A DNA stretch of 64,000 bases. Origin: Anaerobacillus isosaccharinicus (GTDB taxonomy: Bacteria > Bacillota > Bacilli > Bacillales > Anaerobacillaceae). The stretch is taken from the NCBI RefSeq assembly GCF_001866075.3, contig NZ_CP063356.1:4826164-4890163 (forward strand), given 5' to 3'. Below, piece by piece: positions 27,923-37,544 of this stretch (position 1 is its first letter; each line of letters begins with the position of its first letter). The notes under the pieces were generated by a model. That model worked only from the letters and a program-made list of their open reading frames with translations. It was not told where the DNA came from and searched no databases. A program made the translations under genes and the position numbers.

Positions 27923-28948
27923 ATGGAGGATAAAAACACATTTAAATTAGACATAGATCATAAAGTAAAAGAATATTTTAACCCTTTAAATAATGAGGAA
28001 GATGTCAACCGTTTACTCGAGCGATTAAACGGTTTAGGAACAGAAGCCCAAAAAAATGCTGGAGAATCATTGGAAGCATTAAAGCGGCCTGTAAAAGAAA
28101 TGATGGATCAGCCAAACAACGAACTACCCAAAAACTTACTTAAGCTTCGAGAAATTGTTGCTGAGCTTGAACCGAGCCATTTAAGGAAAGGGCAAATCCA
28201 AGGTTTCATGGATCGTTTATTGAGACGAAACCCAATGGAGCAATATGCTCGTAAATATAAAACCGTTGAATCTCAAGTAGACAACATTATCGGTGCTCTA
28301 CTCGTCGGGAAAGATAAGTTGCAGGAAGATACAGTTATGCTTCACCAACTAAAAGAAGTAGCCATCTCAAGGATTCATGGTCTTAATGAACAAATCGAAG
28401 TTGGTAAAACGTTGAATACTATGTTAGAAGCAAAAATGTCCGAGGAAGATTGGGCTGACAAAAAAACAGCATTAGTAAAAGGACAACAAAAAGTTATTTC
28501 TCGAATTAAAAATATGTCTCAGGCAGTTCTCGTTTTACAACAATCATTAGCAAGTGTAGATTTAATTGTTGAAAATAACGAAAAGCTTGAGGAAGCAATC
28601 TTCAATGCAATTACGATGACGAAAAACATTATTACCGTCACAGCCTCAATCCAGTTAGCATTAGGGAATCAGAAAACAGTCATTGACGCTGTCAAAAATG
28701 TTAATGAAGCTACTGAAGCAATGCTTTTATCTAACGCACAGATGTTAAAATCTAATACAGAAGAAACGTTAAAAATGTTAGAAGAACCTGCAATCGCCAT
28801 TGAAACATTCCGAAAAGCTTATGAAGACGTTTATTCTGCTATTAAAATTACTGAGAGTTCAAACGAACGCATTATCGAAAGTGGTAAAAAGTTTATACTC
28901 GAGTTAGACGAACTTAATACACAAATGAAACAAAAATTATTAGATTAA
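27923..28948 (+). CDS. TelA-family toxic anion resistance protein
   Basis: The 341-residue protein is mostly helical and matches the TelA/YaaN/YceH family, which is linked to tellurite and other stress resistance, although no mechanism is settled. Recognisable parts are the RNPMEQYARKYKTVESQVDNII segment and the VGKTLNTMLEAKM region. GGAGGGAT precedes the start. It is the first gene of a two-gene operon with the 28969-29877 gene. Confidence 0.82.
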   Translation: MEDKNTFKLDIDHKVKEYFNPLNNEEDVNRLLERLNGLGTEAQKNAGESLEALKRPVKEMMDQPNNELPKNLLKLREIVAELEPSHLRKGQIQGFMDRLLRRNPMEQYARKYKTVESQVDNIIGALLVGKDKLQEDTVMLHQLKEVAISRIHGLNEQIEVGKTLNTMLEAKMSEEDWADKKTALVKGQQKVISRIKNMSQAVLVLQQSLASVDLIVENNEKLEEAIFNAITMTKNIITVTASIQLALGNQKTVIDAVKNVNEATEAMLLSNAQMLKSNTEETLKMLEEPAIAIETFRKAYEDVYSAIKITESSNERIIESGKKFILELDELNTQMKQKLLD

Positions 28949-28968
28949 TATAGTGAGGAGGGTTTTCT

Positions 28969-29877
28969 ATGCCCTTATTTTCGCGACTTTTTGAAATCCC
29001 TTTTTTTGAGAATTTACTTCCAGATCGACTAAAGCCTGTAAAAGATGAGTATATTTCTGACCAGTATAGCCAATCGCTCTTTTTGGAAACAGAGAAATTA
29101 ATCGAAGACATTATTCAGCTTTCTGAAATGGAAAGAATTAATCGTATCTTTAAACGAAAGACACCGCAAGTAAAGATTCTCTTAAAGATTAAAAAAAAGC
29201 GAATGCGTTTAGACTTTAGTGACCAAAAAGGTGCAGAAGCTCCAATAAAAAAACGAATTATTATAGATATCTATCGAAAAATTTACAAATCCAATAATGG
29301 CGTTGGTAAACTGGTTGAAGCGACGATTTACTATACGTACCAAGGGCAATCTTTTGTTAGATCCGTAAAGCGCTCACCTTATTTACAAAGTATTTTTTAT
29401 AAATTAGATATGCTTGATGATGCTTTAACAGGTCGATTAGTTAAGCATAATGAACATGAGATAAGACCCCAAGTAACGAATCATCCACTTTCAGAAAAAC
29501 AAGAGGAAATTCGCAACTTAGTCGTTGAAATGAAGCGTATTTCAAAACACAATCATAGCCTAGCGGTTGATCCAATTATTGAGAACCGGTTAGGAAGAAT
29601 TATTCAACACATTGAAAAGATCACACCCGATTTTCATCTATTAGATATTGAAGACCGTCATATGTTGAAACGAGTTCTTCGAGAAGATCTTCCGAACCTA
29701 TTGCATTCTTTTGTATCATTGACACCACAGCAGCAGCTAGAGCAAAAAGAAAATGTTTTTGTTGCTATTTCCCGTATTGAATTAAAAATCCTTGCAATTA
29801 TTGATCAAATGGAAAAAATGAAGTTGGATAGAATGGAACATTTATTAAGACTAAATAAAGTCAGGTATGATGATTAG
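28969..29877 (+). CDS. TelA-associated protein, unknown function
   Basis: The 302-residue protein lies 20 bp downstream of the TelA-family gene. It is rich in Lys and Arg in its first half and helical in its second, where a segment around residues 200-290 (IENRLGRIIQHIEKITPDFHLLDI onward) loosely recalls XpaC-type partners of TelA proteins. No membrane segment or catalytic motif is seen. A partnership with TelA is inferred from position only. Confidence 0.6.
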   Translation: MPLFSRLFEIPFFENLLPDRLKPVKDEYISDQYSQSLFLETEKLIEDIIQLSEMERINRIFKRKTPQVKILLKIKKKRMRLDFSDQKGAEAPIKKRIIIDIYRKIYKSNNGVGKLVEATIYYTYQGQSFVRSVKRSPYLQSIFYKLDMLDDALTGRLVKHNEHEIRPQVTNHPLSEKQEEIRNLVVEMKRISKHNHSLAVDPIIENRLGRIIQHIEKITPDFHLLDIEDRHMLKRVLREDLPNLLHSFVSLTPQQQLEQKENVFVAISRIELKILAIIDQMEKMKLDRMEHLLRLNKVRYDD

Positions 29878-30000
29878 AGTTTTTAGAGCGCTGAGATACT
29901 GCTTGTATTGATTGGCGCTTTTCCTATACCTAATGCTATTATTATCAAAATTAGCAATTGATGAAATAAAATAAAAATAAATCTCGTTATGAGGGCTTTT
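29878..30000. other. Intergenic, weak terminator-like repeat
   Basis: AGCGC at 29888 and GCGCT about 25 bases on, with ATAC/GTAT inside, could form a weak hairpin before TTTTCC and end the TelA operon. Nothing else is seen. Confidence 0.35.
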
Positions 30001-30134
30001 ATGAAACTAAAAAAACTCTTTATTTCACTTATTTTATTGGATTAATCATTCATAACAACCCACCCTTTGCAGCCGAAATTAAGTTAAAATCAATTCAAAC
30101 ACCTATTGCGGGACATTACCGGTGGAACTATTAA
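30001..30134 (+). pseudogene. Broken start of a secreted protein gene
   Basis: ATG after TGAGGG encodes MKLKKLFISLILL, the front of a signal peptide, then a stop. Shifting frame near 30039 continues it as GLIIHNNPPFAAEIKLKSIQ and on to GHYRWNY before a stop at 30132. The junction gives a complete signal peptide with an AAE-type cleavage site. One frameshift and loss of the rest of the gene explain it; the parent family is not recognisable. A weak hairpin with a T tract follows at 30133-30156. Confidence 0.5.
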
Positions 30135-30244
30135 GCTCAGTGTTTGGGCTTTTTTGCTTTAGCAAAAAAATATCACCTAAGGAGTATTTAGCCTTTAAAT
30201 AATCTCCTAACAATTGGTAAAACCTAATTTTTAAAAATAAAAGA

Positions 30245-30279
30245 AAACAAGGGTTTATCTGCTCAATTAACCCTTGTTT
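30245..30279 (-). terminator. Terminator of htpG
   Basis: An 11-bp perfect stem (AAACAAGGGTT) with a 13-base loop lies 36 bp after the htpG stop, followed by TTCTTTTATTTTT on the minus strand. Confidence 0.88.
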
Positions 30280-30314
30280 CGCTATAATTTTAATTTGAGA
30301 AGCTGTGTCGTTCG

Positions 30315-32192
30315 TTATACCATAACCTTACAAATGTCGTTTGTAAATTCTAACGGATCATTAATTGGTAGACCTTCAATAAGGAGAGCTTGATTATACA
30401 AAAGATTTGTATAAAGTGCTAGTTTCTCTTTATCATTTGTATAGGCATCTTTAAGTGAGTTGAATACTTGATGATTAATATTGATCTCTAACACTTTATC
30501 CGCTTTTACATTTTGATTATCCGGCATCGCTTTTAAGATTTTTTCCATTTCAATCGTTACTTCACCAACAGTAGTTAAGCAAACCGGATGAGTTTTTAGA
30601 CGTTTTGATACTTTTACCTCTTTTACTTTGTCACCTAGAACGGTTTTCATTTCTTCAAAGAGCTCTTTGTTTTCATTTTCTTGTTGCTCGTCGTTTTGTT
30701 GATCTTCTGTATCAATTCCTAAGTCACCACTTGAAACTGATTTAAATTCTTTTTCTTTGTAGGTCATTAGCATTTTAATAGCAAATTCATCAATGTCATC
30801 TGTGAAGTATAAAATTTCATAACCTTTATCTGCTACCAGTTCGGTCTGAGGAAGTCGCTCAATTCGCTGATGTGTTTCACCAGAAGCATAGTAAATATAC
30901 TTTTGCTCTTCTGGCATTCTTGAAACATATTCATCTAACGTTACTAGCTTCTTCTCCATTGAAGAATAGAACATGATTAAATCTTGAAGTTCTTCTTTAT
31001 TCATGCCGAAATCATTATAAACGCCAAATTTCAGCTGTCTACCAAAGGAGTTATAGAACTGTTCATACTTCTCTCTATCATTTTTTAAGATGGTTTGTAA
31101 TTGACTTTTAATTTTACTCTTAATATTTTTAGCGATAAGCTTCAATTGACGATCGTGCTGTAACATTTCCCTTGAGATGTTTAGAGATAAGTCTTCTGAA
31201 TCAACCATTCCTTTAACAAAACTAAAGTAGTCTGGGAGTAAGTCTGAACATTTATCCATGATTAAAACGCCGCTTGAATATAATTCTAGCCCCTTTTCAA
31301 ACTCTTTCGAATAAAAATCAAATGGGGTTTTTTCAGGGATAAACAAGATAGAATTATAACGGATTGTTCCATCAACACTAATATGAATATGCTTTAATGG
31401 TTTATCGAAGCCGTAATGTTTCTCAGCATAAAAATTCTCATAATCTTCTGTAGTAAGTTCACTTTTGTTTTTTCGCCAAATCGGCACCATACTATTGATT
31501 GTTTCTTCTTCAATAACATCCTCGAACTCATTTTCGCTACCTTCCTTTGGACGCTTAATAGCTGCATCCATTTTAATAGGATAACGGATAAAATCAGAGT
31601 ATTTTTTTATAATTGCTTTTAATCGATATTCTTCTAGAAACTCATCATACGTGTCGTCTTCGGTATTCTCTTTTATTTTCATAAAGATTTCGGTACCTAC
31701 AGAATCTTTTTCACAAGGTACAATCGTGTATCCTTCTGCGCCTTCGGATTCCCACTTGTAAGCTTCTTCACTTCCTAAAGCTTTACTTACAACCGTGACT
31801 TCGTCTGCCACCATAAACGCTGAATAAAACCCAACCCCAAACTGACCAATAATATCATGGCCATCCTTTAATTCTGTTTCTTTTTTAAAGGATAACGAGC
31901 CACTCTTAGCAATTGTGCCAAGATTGGTTTCTAGCTCTTCCTTTGTCATGCCGATCCCTGTATCGATAATCTTCAACATTCTATTTTCTTTGTCAGGAAC
32001 GACTTTAATGAAATAACTATCTTTATCGAACGTTACGTTATCATCTGTTAGTGCCTTGTAATATAGTTTGTCAATCGCGTCACTAGCATTAGAGATTAAT
32101 TCTCGTAGAAAAATTTCTTTCTGTGTGTAAATTGAGTTGATCATCATTTCTAATAACCGTTTCGACTCTGCTTTAAATTCTGTTTTTGCCAT
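30315..32192 (-). CDS. htpG: Chaperone HtpG (bacterial Hsp90)
   Basis: The 625-residue ATP-dependent chaperone has the GHKL nucleotide site motifs [27 protein letters not shown] and [11 protein letters not shown], then the middle domain with [13 protein letters not shown]. The length matches Bacillus HtpG. The start at [10 protein letters not shown] after AAAGGAATG is chosen; a 66-residue N-terminal extension seen in the open frame is not part of the family. An IS110 element begins less than about 100 bp upstream, so its native promoter may be altered. Confidence 0.95.
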   Translation of the reverse strand: MAKTEFKAESKRLLEMMINSIYTQKEIFLRELISNASDAIDKLYYKALTDDNVTFDKDSYFIKVVPDKENRMLKIIDTGIGMTKEELETNLGTIAKSGSLSFKKETELKDGHDIIGQFGVGFYSAFMVADEVTVVSKALGSEEAYKWESEGAEGYTIVPCEKDSVGTEIFMKIKENTEDDTYDEFLEEYRLKAIIKKYSDFIRYPIKMDAAIKRPKEGSENEFEDVIEEETINSMVPIWRKNKSELTTEDYENFYAEKHYGFDKPLKHIHISVDGTIRYNSILFIPEKTPFDFYSKEFEKGLELYSSGVLIMDKCSDLLPDYFSFVKGMVDSEDLSLNISREMLQHDRQLKLIAKNIKSKIKSQLQTILKNDREKYEQFYNSFGRQLKFGVYNDFGMNKEELQDLIMFYSSMEKKLVTLDEYVSRMPEEQKYIYYASGETHQRIERLPQTELVADKGYEILYFTDDIDEFAIKMLMTYKEKEFKSVSSGDLGIDTEDQQNDEQQENENKELFEEMKTVLGDKVKEVKVSKRLKTHPVCLTTVGEVTIEMEKILKAMPDNQNVKADKVLEININHQVFNSLKDAYTNDKEKLALYTNLLYNQALLIEGLPINDPLEFTNDICKVMV

Positions 32193-32281
32193 AATAAGTT
32201 TCATTCCTTTCGCTGTGCTCAAGGCACAAAAAATTGATGAAAGAAGATCTCTCCCCCTATTAAAGTTGCTATAATGTATTT

Positions 32282-32464
32282 GGATAAGCAGATACACTAC
32301 AGAGCACGAGGAGGTGAGTGGTGCAGTATAAAACTGCCCGCATAATAAGATGTGCCGTTTGCTGTCTTCAAGTACAAATAAGTGTGCCATCGAGCACGTA
32401 AACTAATCTTTGTGTAAACAATTCCCGTTTATGACATGGCAAACAGTCAATGTCTGCTTTATCC
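32282..32464 (+). ncRNA. Candidate bridge RNA of the IS110-type element
   Basis: The region between htpG and the transposase gene has no gene but folds in a nested way. GGATAAGCAGA at 32282-32292 pairs with TCTGCTTTATCC at 32453-32464 (one bulge), closing a ~183-nt RNA. Inside, GTTTGCTGTC at 32357-32366 pairs with GACA and GCAAAC at 32433-32444 (2-nt bulge). A local hairpin GCAGTATAAAACTGC lies near 32322-32336. A TATAAT-like hexamer sits at about 32269-32274 without a clear -35. Size, position 5' of the transposase and a two-domain layout match the guide RNAs known for IS110 elements. The fold was found by eye. Confidence 0.6.
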
Positions 32465-32492
32465 ACTATAAACTTTATGGGGGGATGTGTTT

Positions 32493-33749
32493 ATGCTCAA
32501 AATTGTTTACCCTATTTGCTGTGGAATTGATGTCCACAAAAAATTTGTTGTTGCTACGATTGGTAAAACGAACAAATCGGGGGTTACGGAATACCAAACA
32601 AAGCAATTTTCAACATTCACCGAAGATTTACACCGTCTTCTAGATTGGTTAAAATCCCAATCTTGTAAACATGTCTGTATGGAGTCTACAGGCAAGTATT
32701 GGCACCCAGTGTTTAATATTTTGGAGCACGATTGTGATGTTGTCGTGGCTAACCCAAAATATGTTAAGGGCATCCGTGGCAAGAAAACCGATAAAAAAGA
32801 TTCGATTTGGCTTTGCGACTTACACAAACATGGCTTAGTTCCTGGCAGTTTTATCCCGCCCTTGCTTATACGTCAAGTTCGAGATTTAATGCGATATCGT
32901 TTTAAACTTATCAATTTTAAGTCGAGTGAGAAAAACCGTGTTCAAAACTCGCTTACCGTTTCCAACATCATGATTTCAAGTGTAGTTTCAGATACATTTG
33001 GTGCAAGTTCTATGCGGATTATTAACCATATCTTAGATCATCCTGATGATATGGATTTTGATGTTTCATCGATGCTACACGGAAAGATGAAACACAAAAC
33101 TGATACCATTGTTAAATCTATTCAAGGGCATTTGACGGAACCGCAAGCAGATAAAATGCGTGTATGCCTCGACCACATCGACAGTATTGAAAAGCACATC
33201 GCCGATATTGAATCTGTTGTTTTAAAACTAGTCCAACCCTACATGCCACAAATCCAATTGATATTGTCCCTACCAAGTATCAAGGATATCTTTACGGCTA
33301 TCTCTATTCTTGGAGAAATCGGCATAGATATGTCTGTGTTTGTTTCTGACAAACATCTCTGTTCTTGGGCAGGGCTTACTCCGCAAAACAATGAAAGTGC
33401 AGGAAAGAAAAAATCTGTCCGTGTTTCGCGAGCTGGTGTGTATATCAAACCGTTACTAGTTCAATGTGCTAATGCTGCGATTAAGAGTAAAAAGTGTCCT
33501 TACTTTAAAATCCGTTATGACCAAATTAAGAAACGTCGAGGTCACAAAAAAGCGATTATTGCCATCGCGCATAAGCTACTCATTTGCATTTACCATATAC
33601 TGAGTAAAAATGAACCTTTTAACGAAGAGTTATACAATACAGAAATCAAACCAAAAACAACTTATGCACCTCAGATTACAGAAGAAATGGCTTTACGATA
33701 CCTAAAAACTTTAGGTTATCAGATCCCCGATAAGCTTACACACGTTTAA
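32493..33749 (+). CDS. IS110-family DEDD transposase
   Basis: The 418-residue recombinase has the RuvC-like DEDD domain: GIDVHKKFVVA (first Asp), MESTGKYWHPV (Glu) and KTDKKDSIWLC (Asp pair). The C-terminal Tnp20 domain holds LSLPSIKDIFTA and AGLTPQNNESAGKKKS with the active serine region. The ATG at 32493 follows GGGGGGATG. The frame is intact. No terminal inverted repeats or target duplication could be found, as expected for the family, so element ends are undefined; they probably lie between 32200-32280 and 33750-33900. Confidence 0.9.
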   Translation: MLKIVYPICCGIDVHKKFVVATIGKTNKSGVTEYQTKQFSTFTEDLHRLLDWLKSQSCKHVCMESTGKYWHPVFNILEHDCDVVVANPKYVKGIRGKKTDKKDSIWLCDLHKHGLVPGSFIPPLLIRQVRDLMRYRFKLINFKSSEKNRVQNSLTVSNIMISSVVSDTFGASSMRIINHILDHPDDMDFDVSSMLHGKMKHKTDTIVKSIQGHLTEPQADKMRVCLDHIDSIEKHIADIESVVLKLVQPYMPQIQLILSLPSIKDIFTAISILGEIGIDMSVFVSDKHLCSWAGLTPQNNESAGKKKSVRVSRAGVYIKPLLVQCANAAIKSKKCPYFKIRYDQIKKRRGHKKAIIAIAHKLLICIYHILSKNEPFNEELYNTEIKPKTTYAPQITEEMALRYLKTLGYQIPDKLTHV

Positions 33750-33915
33750 CCTTTATTTTAATACATTTTTTTCCAAGTCCTCTTATAGAGTAGGCTTATT
33801 TTGTGGTGCCTAATTTTAGTTAATGACGAAGTTCAGAGTTCTTTCAAACTAATTTCTCCCTTCATAAGTTAACTTTTAATATGTAGTTAAGGCGAAATGT
33901 CTAATCAGACAACAT

Positions 33916-33952
33916 AAGGATCAGCACTCTGCCTTCTTGAGTGCTAATCCTT
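33916..33952 (+). terminator. Terminator-like hairpin downstream of the IS110 element
   Basis: AAGGAT-AGCACTC arms pair across a 9-base loop with one mismatch, followed by ATTTTTATTT on the plus strand. The transcript it serves is unclear: either the transposase or a lost gene. Confidence 0.65.
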
Positions 33953-34008
33953 ATTTTTATTTACCATATATTTTTTTTCGTGTCAATAGTTCAACACGTA
34001 GAAAAAGC

Positions 34009-34905
34009 CTAACTAAAATCGTAGAAAACCCCGGTTAACCGTTCAGAAACTTCCCATAGTTGTTTCATCGTTTCTTTATTATAAACACCTTCTGCTGGAA
34101 TTTCGATTGTAGGATTACCTGTTCTATTCCCTCTACCATCTGGACCAATATATTCTCCACCAATTAAACTAGTTTCCGTTGCTGCATAAATGGTTGGTAA
34201 GACACCTTTTTCAACAGATTGAAAAAGCCACTTTAATAAATTTTTCATAAATGTTGATGGCTCTTTTTTGCCGATCTTAAATAAATTTGTTGAAGTGATA
34301 CCTGGATGACATGCTAGACTTATGGTTGAAATGCTATTTTCTTTAAATCTTTCATCTAACTCTTTAGCAAATAGTAAATTTGCAAGTTTACTCTGCTTAT
34401 AAAACTTCATTGGTTTATAGCCATTTGAACCATCTAAGTTATCGAAATAGATTGAAGCTCCTCGATGAGCGATACTGCTTAATGTTACAACTCGAGAAGA
34501 AGGTGTTTTCTTAAGTAAAGGGAGTAATAATCCAGTTAAGGCAAAATGCCCTAAATGATTACTACCAAATTGCAATTCAAACCCATCTTTTGTTTTTTCA
34601 TAAGGGGGAACCATAACGCCAGCATTATTTATTAATAGATCCAAAGAATCGAACCGATCAATAAACACTTGGGCAAAGCTATGAATACTGGTTAAATCAG
34701 AAAGATCTAGCCTCATTACTTCTACTTTTACTTCACTATTTTCAGCTTGTATTGATGCAACTGCTGCTTCACCCTTTTGTTGATTGCGAACAGCTAAAAT
34801 AACTTGTGCACCTCGATTAGCTAGAATTCTTGCTGCTTCTAGTCCAATCCCACTGTTAGCACCTGTAACAATACTTGTTTTTCCTATTAAATCTTGTTTA
34901 AACAA
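34009..34905 (-). CDS. Short-chain dehydrogenase/reductase
   Basis: The 298-residue NAD(P)-dependent oxidoreductase has the Rossmann motif TGANSGIGLEAA, NNAGVM, the catalytic serine region (VTLSSIAHRG) and YKQSKLAN with the Tyr-x-x-x-Lys-like pair. It resembles retinol-dehydrogenase-type SDRs. The substrate is not known. It stands alone, facing the IS110 element. Confidence 0.82.
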   Translation of the reverse strand: MFKQDLIGKTSIVTGANSGIGLEAARILANRGAQVILAVRNQQKGEAAVASIQAENSEVKVEVMRLDLSDLTSIHSFAQVFIDRFDSLDLLINNAGVMVPPYEKTKDGFELQFGSNHLGHFALTGLLLPLLKKTPSSRVVTLSSIAHRGASIYFDNLDGSNGYKPMKFYKQSKLANLLFAKELDERFKENSISTISLACHPGITSTNLFKIGKKEPSTFMKNLLKWLFQSVEKGVLPTIYAATETSLIGGEYIGPDGRGNRTGNPTIEIPAEGVYNKETMKQLWEVSERLTGVFYDFS

Positions 34906-35256
34906 ATAACTGCACCTCTGTTTCTAATTGTCGTAACGTAGCCCCCTAGTAGGCCTTATAAGGTCACTGAAGGAAACTTCAATTTGTACAATTATATCAT
35001 AGAGATGATATGGTTTCCTTTTTCTCTATTTAACTACATTAAGAGAAACTCACCTATCGCTTTACCAAGTGCTCTAACAACTTTTCCAGATCAACCATTA
35101 ATATGAATGCTAAATTTTTTGATTTAAAACTCTACATCTAGTTGAGATATCCTCTTTAAATAGTATAGAAAAGAGATAGCTTATTTGCTCTATCAATTAA
35201 ATTTACCCTATTTGTCGATTATTAGGTTTATAAGGACAAGTGGTTGGGAACATATA
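34906..35256. other. Intergenic region left of the third insertion sequence
   Basis: There is no convincing gene. Before the insertion, the right part of this stretch would have been continuous with the IMEF-encapsulin operon and may hold its original promoter. I searched for a 7-1-7 Fur box (TGATAAT-N-ATTATCA) and saw none with fewer than about four mismatches. Confidence 0.4.
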
Positions 35257-35261
35257 TATTA
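35257..35261. repeat. Target duplication TATTA, left
   Basis: TATTA directly before the left inverted repeat, repeated at 36893-36897 after the right one. Confidence 0.7.
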
Positions 35262-36892
35262 GAGTCTGTTCAAAAAGTATCTAATTTAGCAAACCATATT
35301 TCATAAATCACGCAGCTGCACTTCCATTATTGGAAATGAAAGTAAGTTATTTCAAGCAAAAAAAATAATGTGTATACTTACTAAAAATCACATTTAAAAA
35401 AGAGCGGACTCCCCCCTTGGACATAAACAAATTTTAAAAAAATGTTTGATGAGACTTATATTAGCTGGCTATCGGTAAGGATAGCTGCTCCACCTGCATT
35501 TCCTGTAATTTCTGTAAAGTTTCAACATGATCTTTAGGCAAGACTGTCTCTCGAACATGCTTGATCATCCGTTGAATGAGCCTGAATAGATCTCTCATGA
35601 TGAAAAAAGATTGTACTCTCTCCGTTGTCTTCACTGGTACTTTTTTATGTCGCATAACGGAATCGAGTTGGTTTGATTCATGAGCGAAGGAAAGTTCCAC
35701 TTGTTTACGGAATTTTACCATCTTTTTCTGTAGCTCCGACCCTTGTGGAACAGGACCATAGAAGAAAGGACTTTCTTCAAAAGAGAAACCAAATTGCTTT
35801 TCACAAGTTGCTTCTAGGGGGCAGGAGAAACATTTCTCTTCATCTGCCTGAAACCAAGAAGTATTTGTTTCCTTATCGAACCCATCCCAAAGTAGTGGAT
35901 GACCAGCTTCACATTCGGGCTTCCCTTCTGTGGAACACGTCTCCGGGATAATCGTATTTTTCTTAAATTCCGTGACGACAGCTACATCGTGTTTGAGAAA
36001 TGACTCTGCCTGATCTTCCTCACTGAAATAGCCTAAATCAGCTACGAGATAGTCTACTTTCAGATCACCGATTTGCTTAAGTTTTTCTACCAGCGGAAGA
36101 AGAACATCGACATCGTGAGTATCTGGAGGAAGAACAATAGACAAGAGAACAACAGGTCCCGAGGGGGAGGGGCAAACGATCGAATGTTTTCGATAGCCGA
36201 TAAAAAATTTATTCTGATTGGCCTTATTCCTTTGAACACCGACTTTGGCATCAGGATCTGAATACGTTTTCTCGCATTCACAAATCTCTTTGTTTTCACA
36301 AGAACACCGTTTCTTTTTATAGCCGTTCACATGAGCATAGACGGGTCTAGAATCAATTCCTGCTAGAGTTGGTTCTAAAAAATCATCCAGTTTTAGAGCT
36401 TGACCAATCAGATTAAATAAGATTTTATAAAAGTGCTCAGGTGTCACGGTATTACGAAAATGAGTCAAGCTCGAATGAACAGGAACATCCTTTATGTTAG
36501 GAGTGCCGATGAAGTTACGCCATGCCTGATTCTTAGGATCCTTCAGCTGTCTACACAGCTCTCTAAAAGACGTGATCTCAGGACGTGTAAAGTACAAATA
36601 ATGCATACGAAAATACGTTCTAGCATCAATAGGTGGTCGACCACCATCTTTATATAATGGTTTAATTTTTTCCAAGACAATGGAATCATCAACATGATCA
36701 ATATAATCTATCAATTCCACATCAAAACCGAGTGTGTTATAGTAGTGGTAGGGAAGCAGTTCTAGCTGCATATCCATGAAAATGCACCTCGTAAATTGGT
36801 ATTTTTGGTTGTTTGGTACTCCCATTTTACCATTTATCGCTGAGGTGTATTTTTGTTTTTCATGAAAAATTTACCCCTTTTTGAACACGCTC
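35262..36892 (-). mobile_element. DDE insertion sequence, 1631 bp
   Basis: The terminal inverted repeats are GAGTCTGTTCAAAAAG on the left and GAGCGTGTTCAAAAAG (reverse complement) on the right, 14 of 16 identical, flanked by TATTA duplications. One transposase gene fills it. The right end is only 34 bp from the start codon of the encapsulin cargo gene. Confidence 0.85.
35461..36777 (-). CDS. DDE transposase of the 1631-bp element
   Basis: The 438-residue transposase begins MDMQLELLPYHYYN after GAGGTG; a longer form has no ribosome site. It has an IS5/IS1182-like N-terminal domain (GGRPPIDARTYFRMHYLYF), a catalytic Asp in LAGIDSRPVYAH, a second in YLVADLGYFSEED, a four-cysteine insertion (CSCENKEICEC) and a CP-type cysteine segment (CFSCPLEATC). 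The acidic third residue is probably in VELSFAHESNQL. It is unrelated in detail to the other transposases here, and the family name is uncertain. Confidence 0.8.
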   Translation of the reverse strand: MDMQLELLPYHYYNTLGFDVELIDYIDHVDDSIVLEKIKPLYKDGGRPPIDARTYFRMHYLYFTRPEITSFRELCRQLKDPKNQAWRNFIGTPNIKDVPVHSSLTHFRNTVTPEHFYKILFNLIGQALKLDDFLEPTLAGIDSRPVYAHVNGYKKKRCSCENKEICECEKTYSDPDAKVGVQRNKANQNKFFIGYRKHSIVCPSPSGPVVLLSIVLPPDTHDVDVLLPLVEKLKQIGDLKVDYLVADLGYFSEEDQAESFLKHDVAVVTEFKKNTIIPETCSTEGKPECEAGHPLLWDGFDKETNTSWFQADEEKCFSCPLEATCEKQFGFSFEESPFFYGPVPQGSELQKKMVKFRKQVELSFAHESNQLDSVMRHKKVPVKTTERVQSFFIMRDLFRLIQRMIKHVRETVLPKDHVETLQKLQEMQVEQLSLPIAS

Positions 36893-36897
36893 TATTA
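36893..36897. repeat. Target duplication TATTA, right
   Basis: The second copy of the 5-bp duplication flanking the 1631-bp element. Confidence 0.7.
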
Positions 36898-36926
36898 GTG
36901 TAGATTTTTTATAAGGGGATGAACTT

Positions 36927-37544
36927 GTGGCTGTAGAATTTGTTGATTTAAGAGCTATGTTTTTAAGAACTAAGCAAGGAATTCACGAATTCATGAGCAT
37001 TTTGCAACCGAGAATTGAAAATGCAAAGGATGATCATGAACGTCTTTATTATCACCATATTTTTGAAGAAGAAGAACAGCGGTTAGATCGCTTAAACGCG
37101 TTACTCCCTACCTTGGACTATTACATCGACAACGCAGAATCAAGAAACTCAAACGACTTTCAATTTATTCGTTTATTGCAAGATATCAGTCTAGAAAAGT
37201 TCGGCTTACATAACTTTCTAGAACATCTCGATTTGGCGTTATTCTCATTTAAAGATCCTGAGCATCAAGATAAACTGACAAAAATGAGAAACATCACAGC
37301 TGACGATTATCAAACAATAAAAGTCATCTTAGAATCGTTAAATGAAAATTTTGATGGCGCAGCAAATGCGGCTGGATCAACTCCCACCGATGAGAAGGAA
37401 GATGTCGATGCAAGTTTAAAAATTGATAAATATACTTCGACTACACCTAAACAGGGAGATTTAATTGAAAAACCAAGAGAAGAAAAAAAGACAACTAAAA
37501 GACTGACAGTCGGAAGTCTCAAAGGAACTAAGGAGGTAATGTAA
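36927..37544 (+). CDS. IMEF-type iron-mineralising encapsulin cargo protein
   Basis: The 205-residue protein fits the ferritin-like IMEF cargo of Firmicute encapsulins, which oxidises iron inside the shell. The first ~145 residues are helical with the acidic/histidine segment HHIFEEEEQRLD. A flexible linker follows, then the cargo-loading peptide LTVGSLKG at residues 193-200. The last residues KEVM are encoded by the ribosome site of the encapsulin gene (AGGAGG), and the stop overlaps the next ATG (TAATG). Initiation is at GTG after AAGGGGAT. An insertion sequence ends 34 bp upstream, cutting the operon from its old promoter. Confidence 0.87.
   Translation: MAVEFVDLRAMFLRTKQGIHEFMSILQPRIENAKDDHERLYYHHIFEEEEQRLDRLNALLPTLDYYIDNAESRNSNDFQFIRLLQDISLEKFGLHNFLEHLDLALFSFKDPEHQDKLTKMRNITADDYQTIKVILESLNENFDGAANAAGSTPTDEKEDVDASLKIDKYTSTTPKQGDLIEKPREEKKTTKRLTVGSLKGTKEVM

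Noticed and set aside
32193..32390. N-terminal extension of HtpG
   Set aside because: The family starts at [10 protein letters not shown], and the extension lies over the IS110 element end and candidate RNA.
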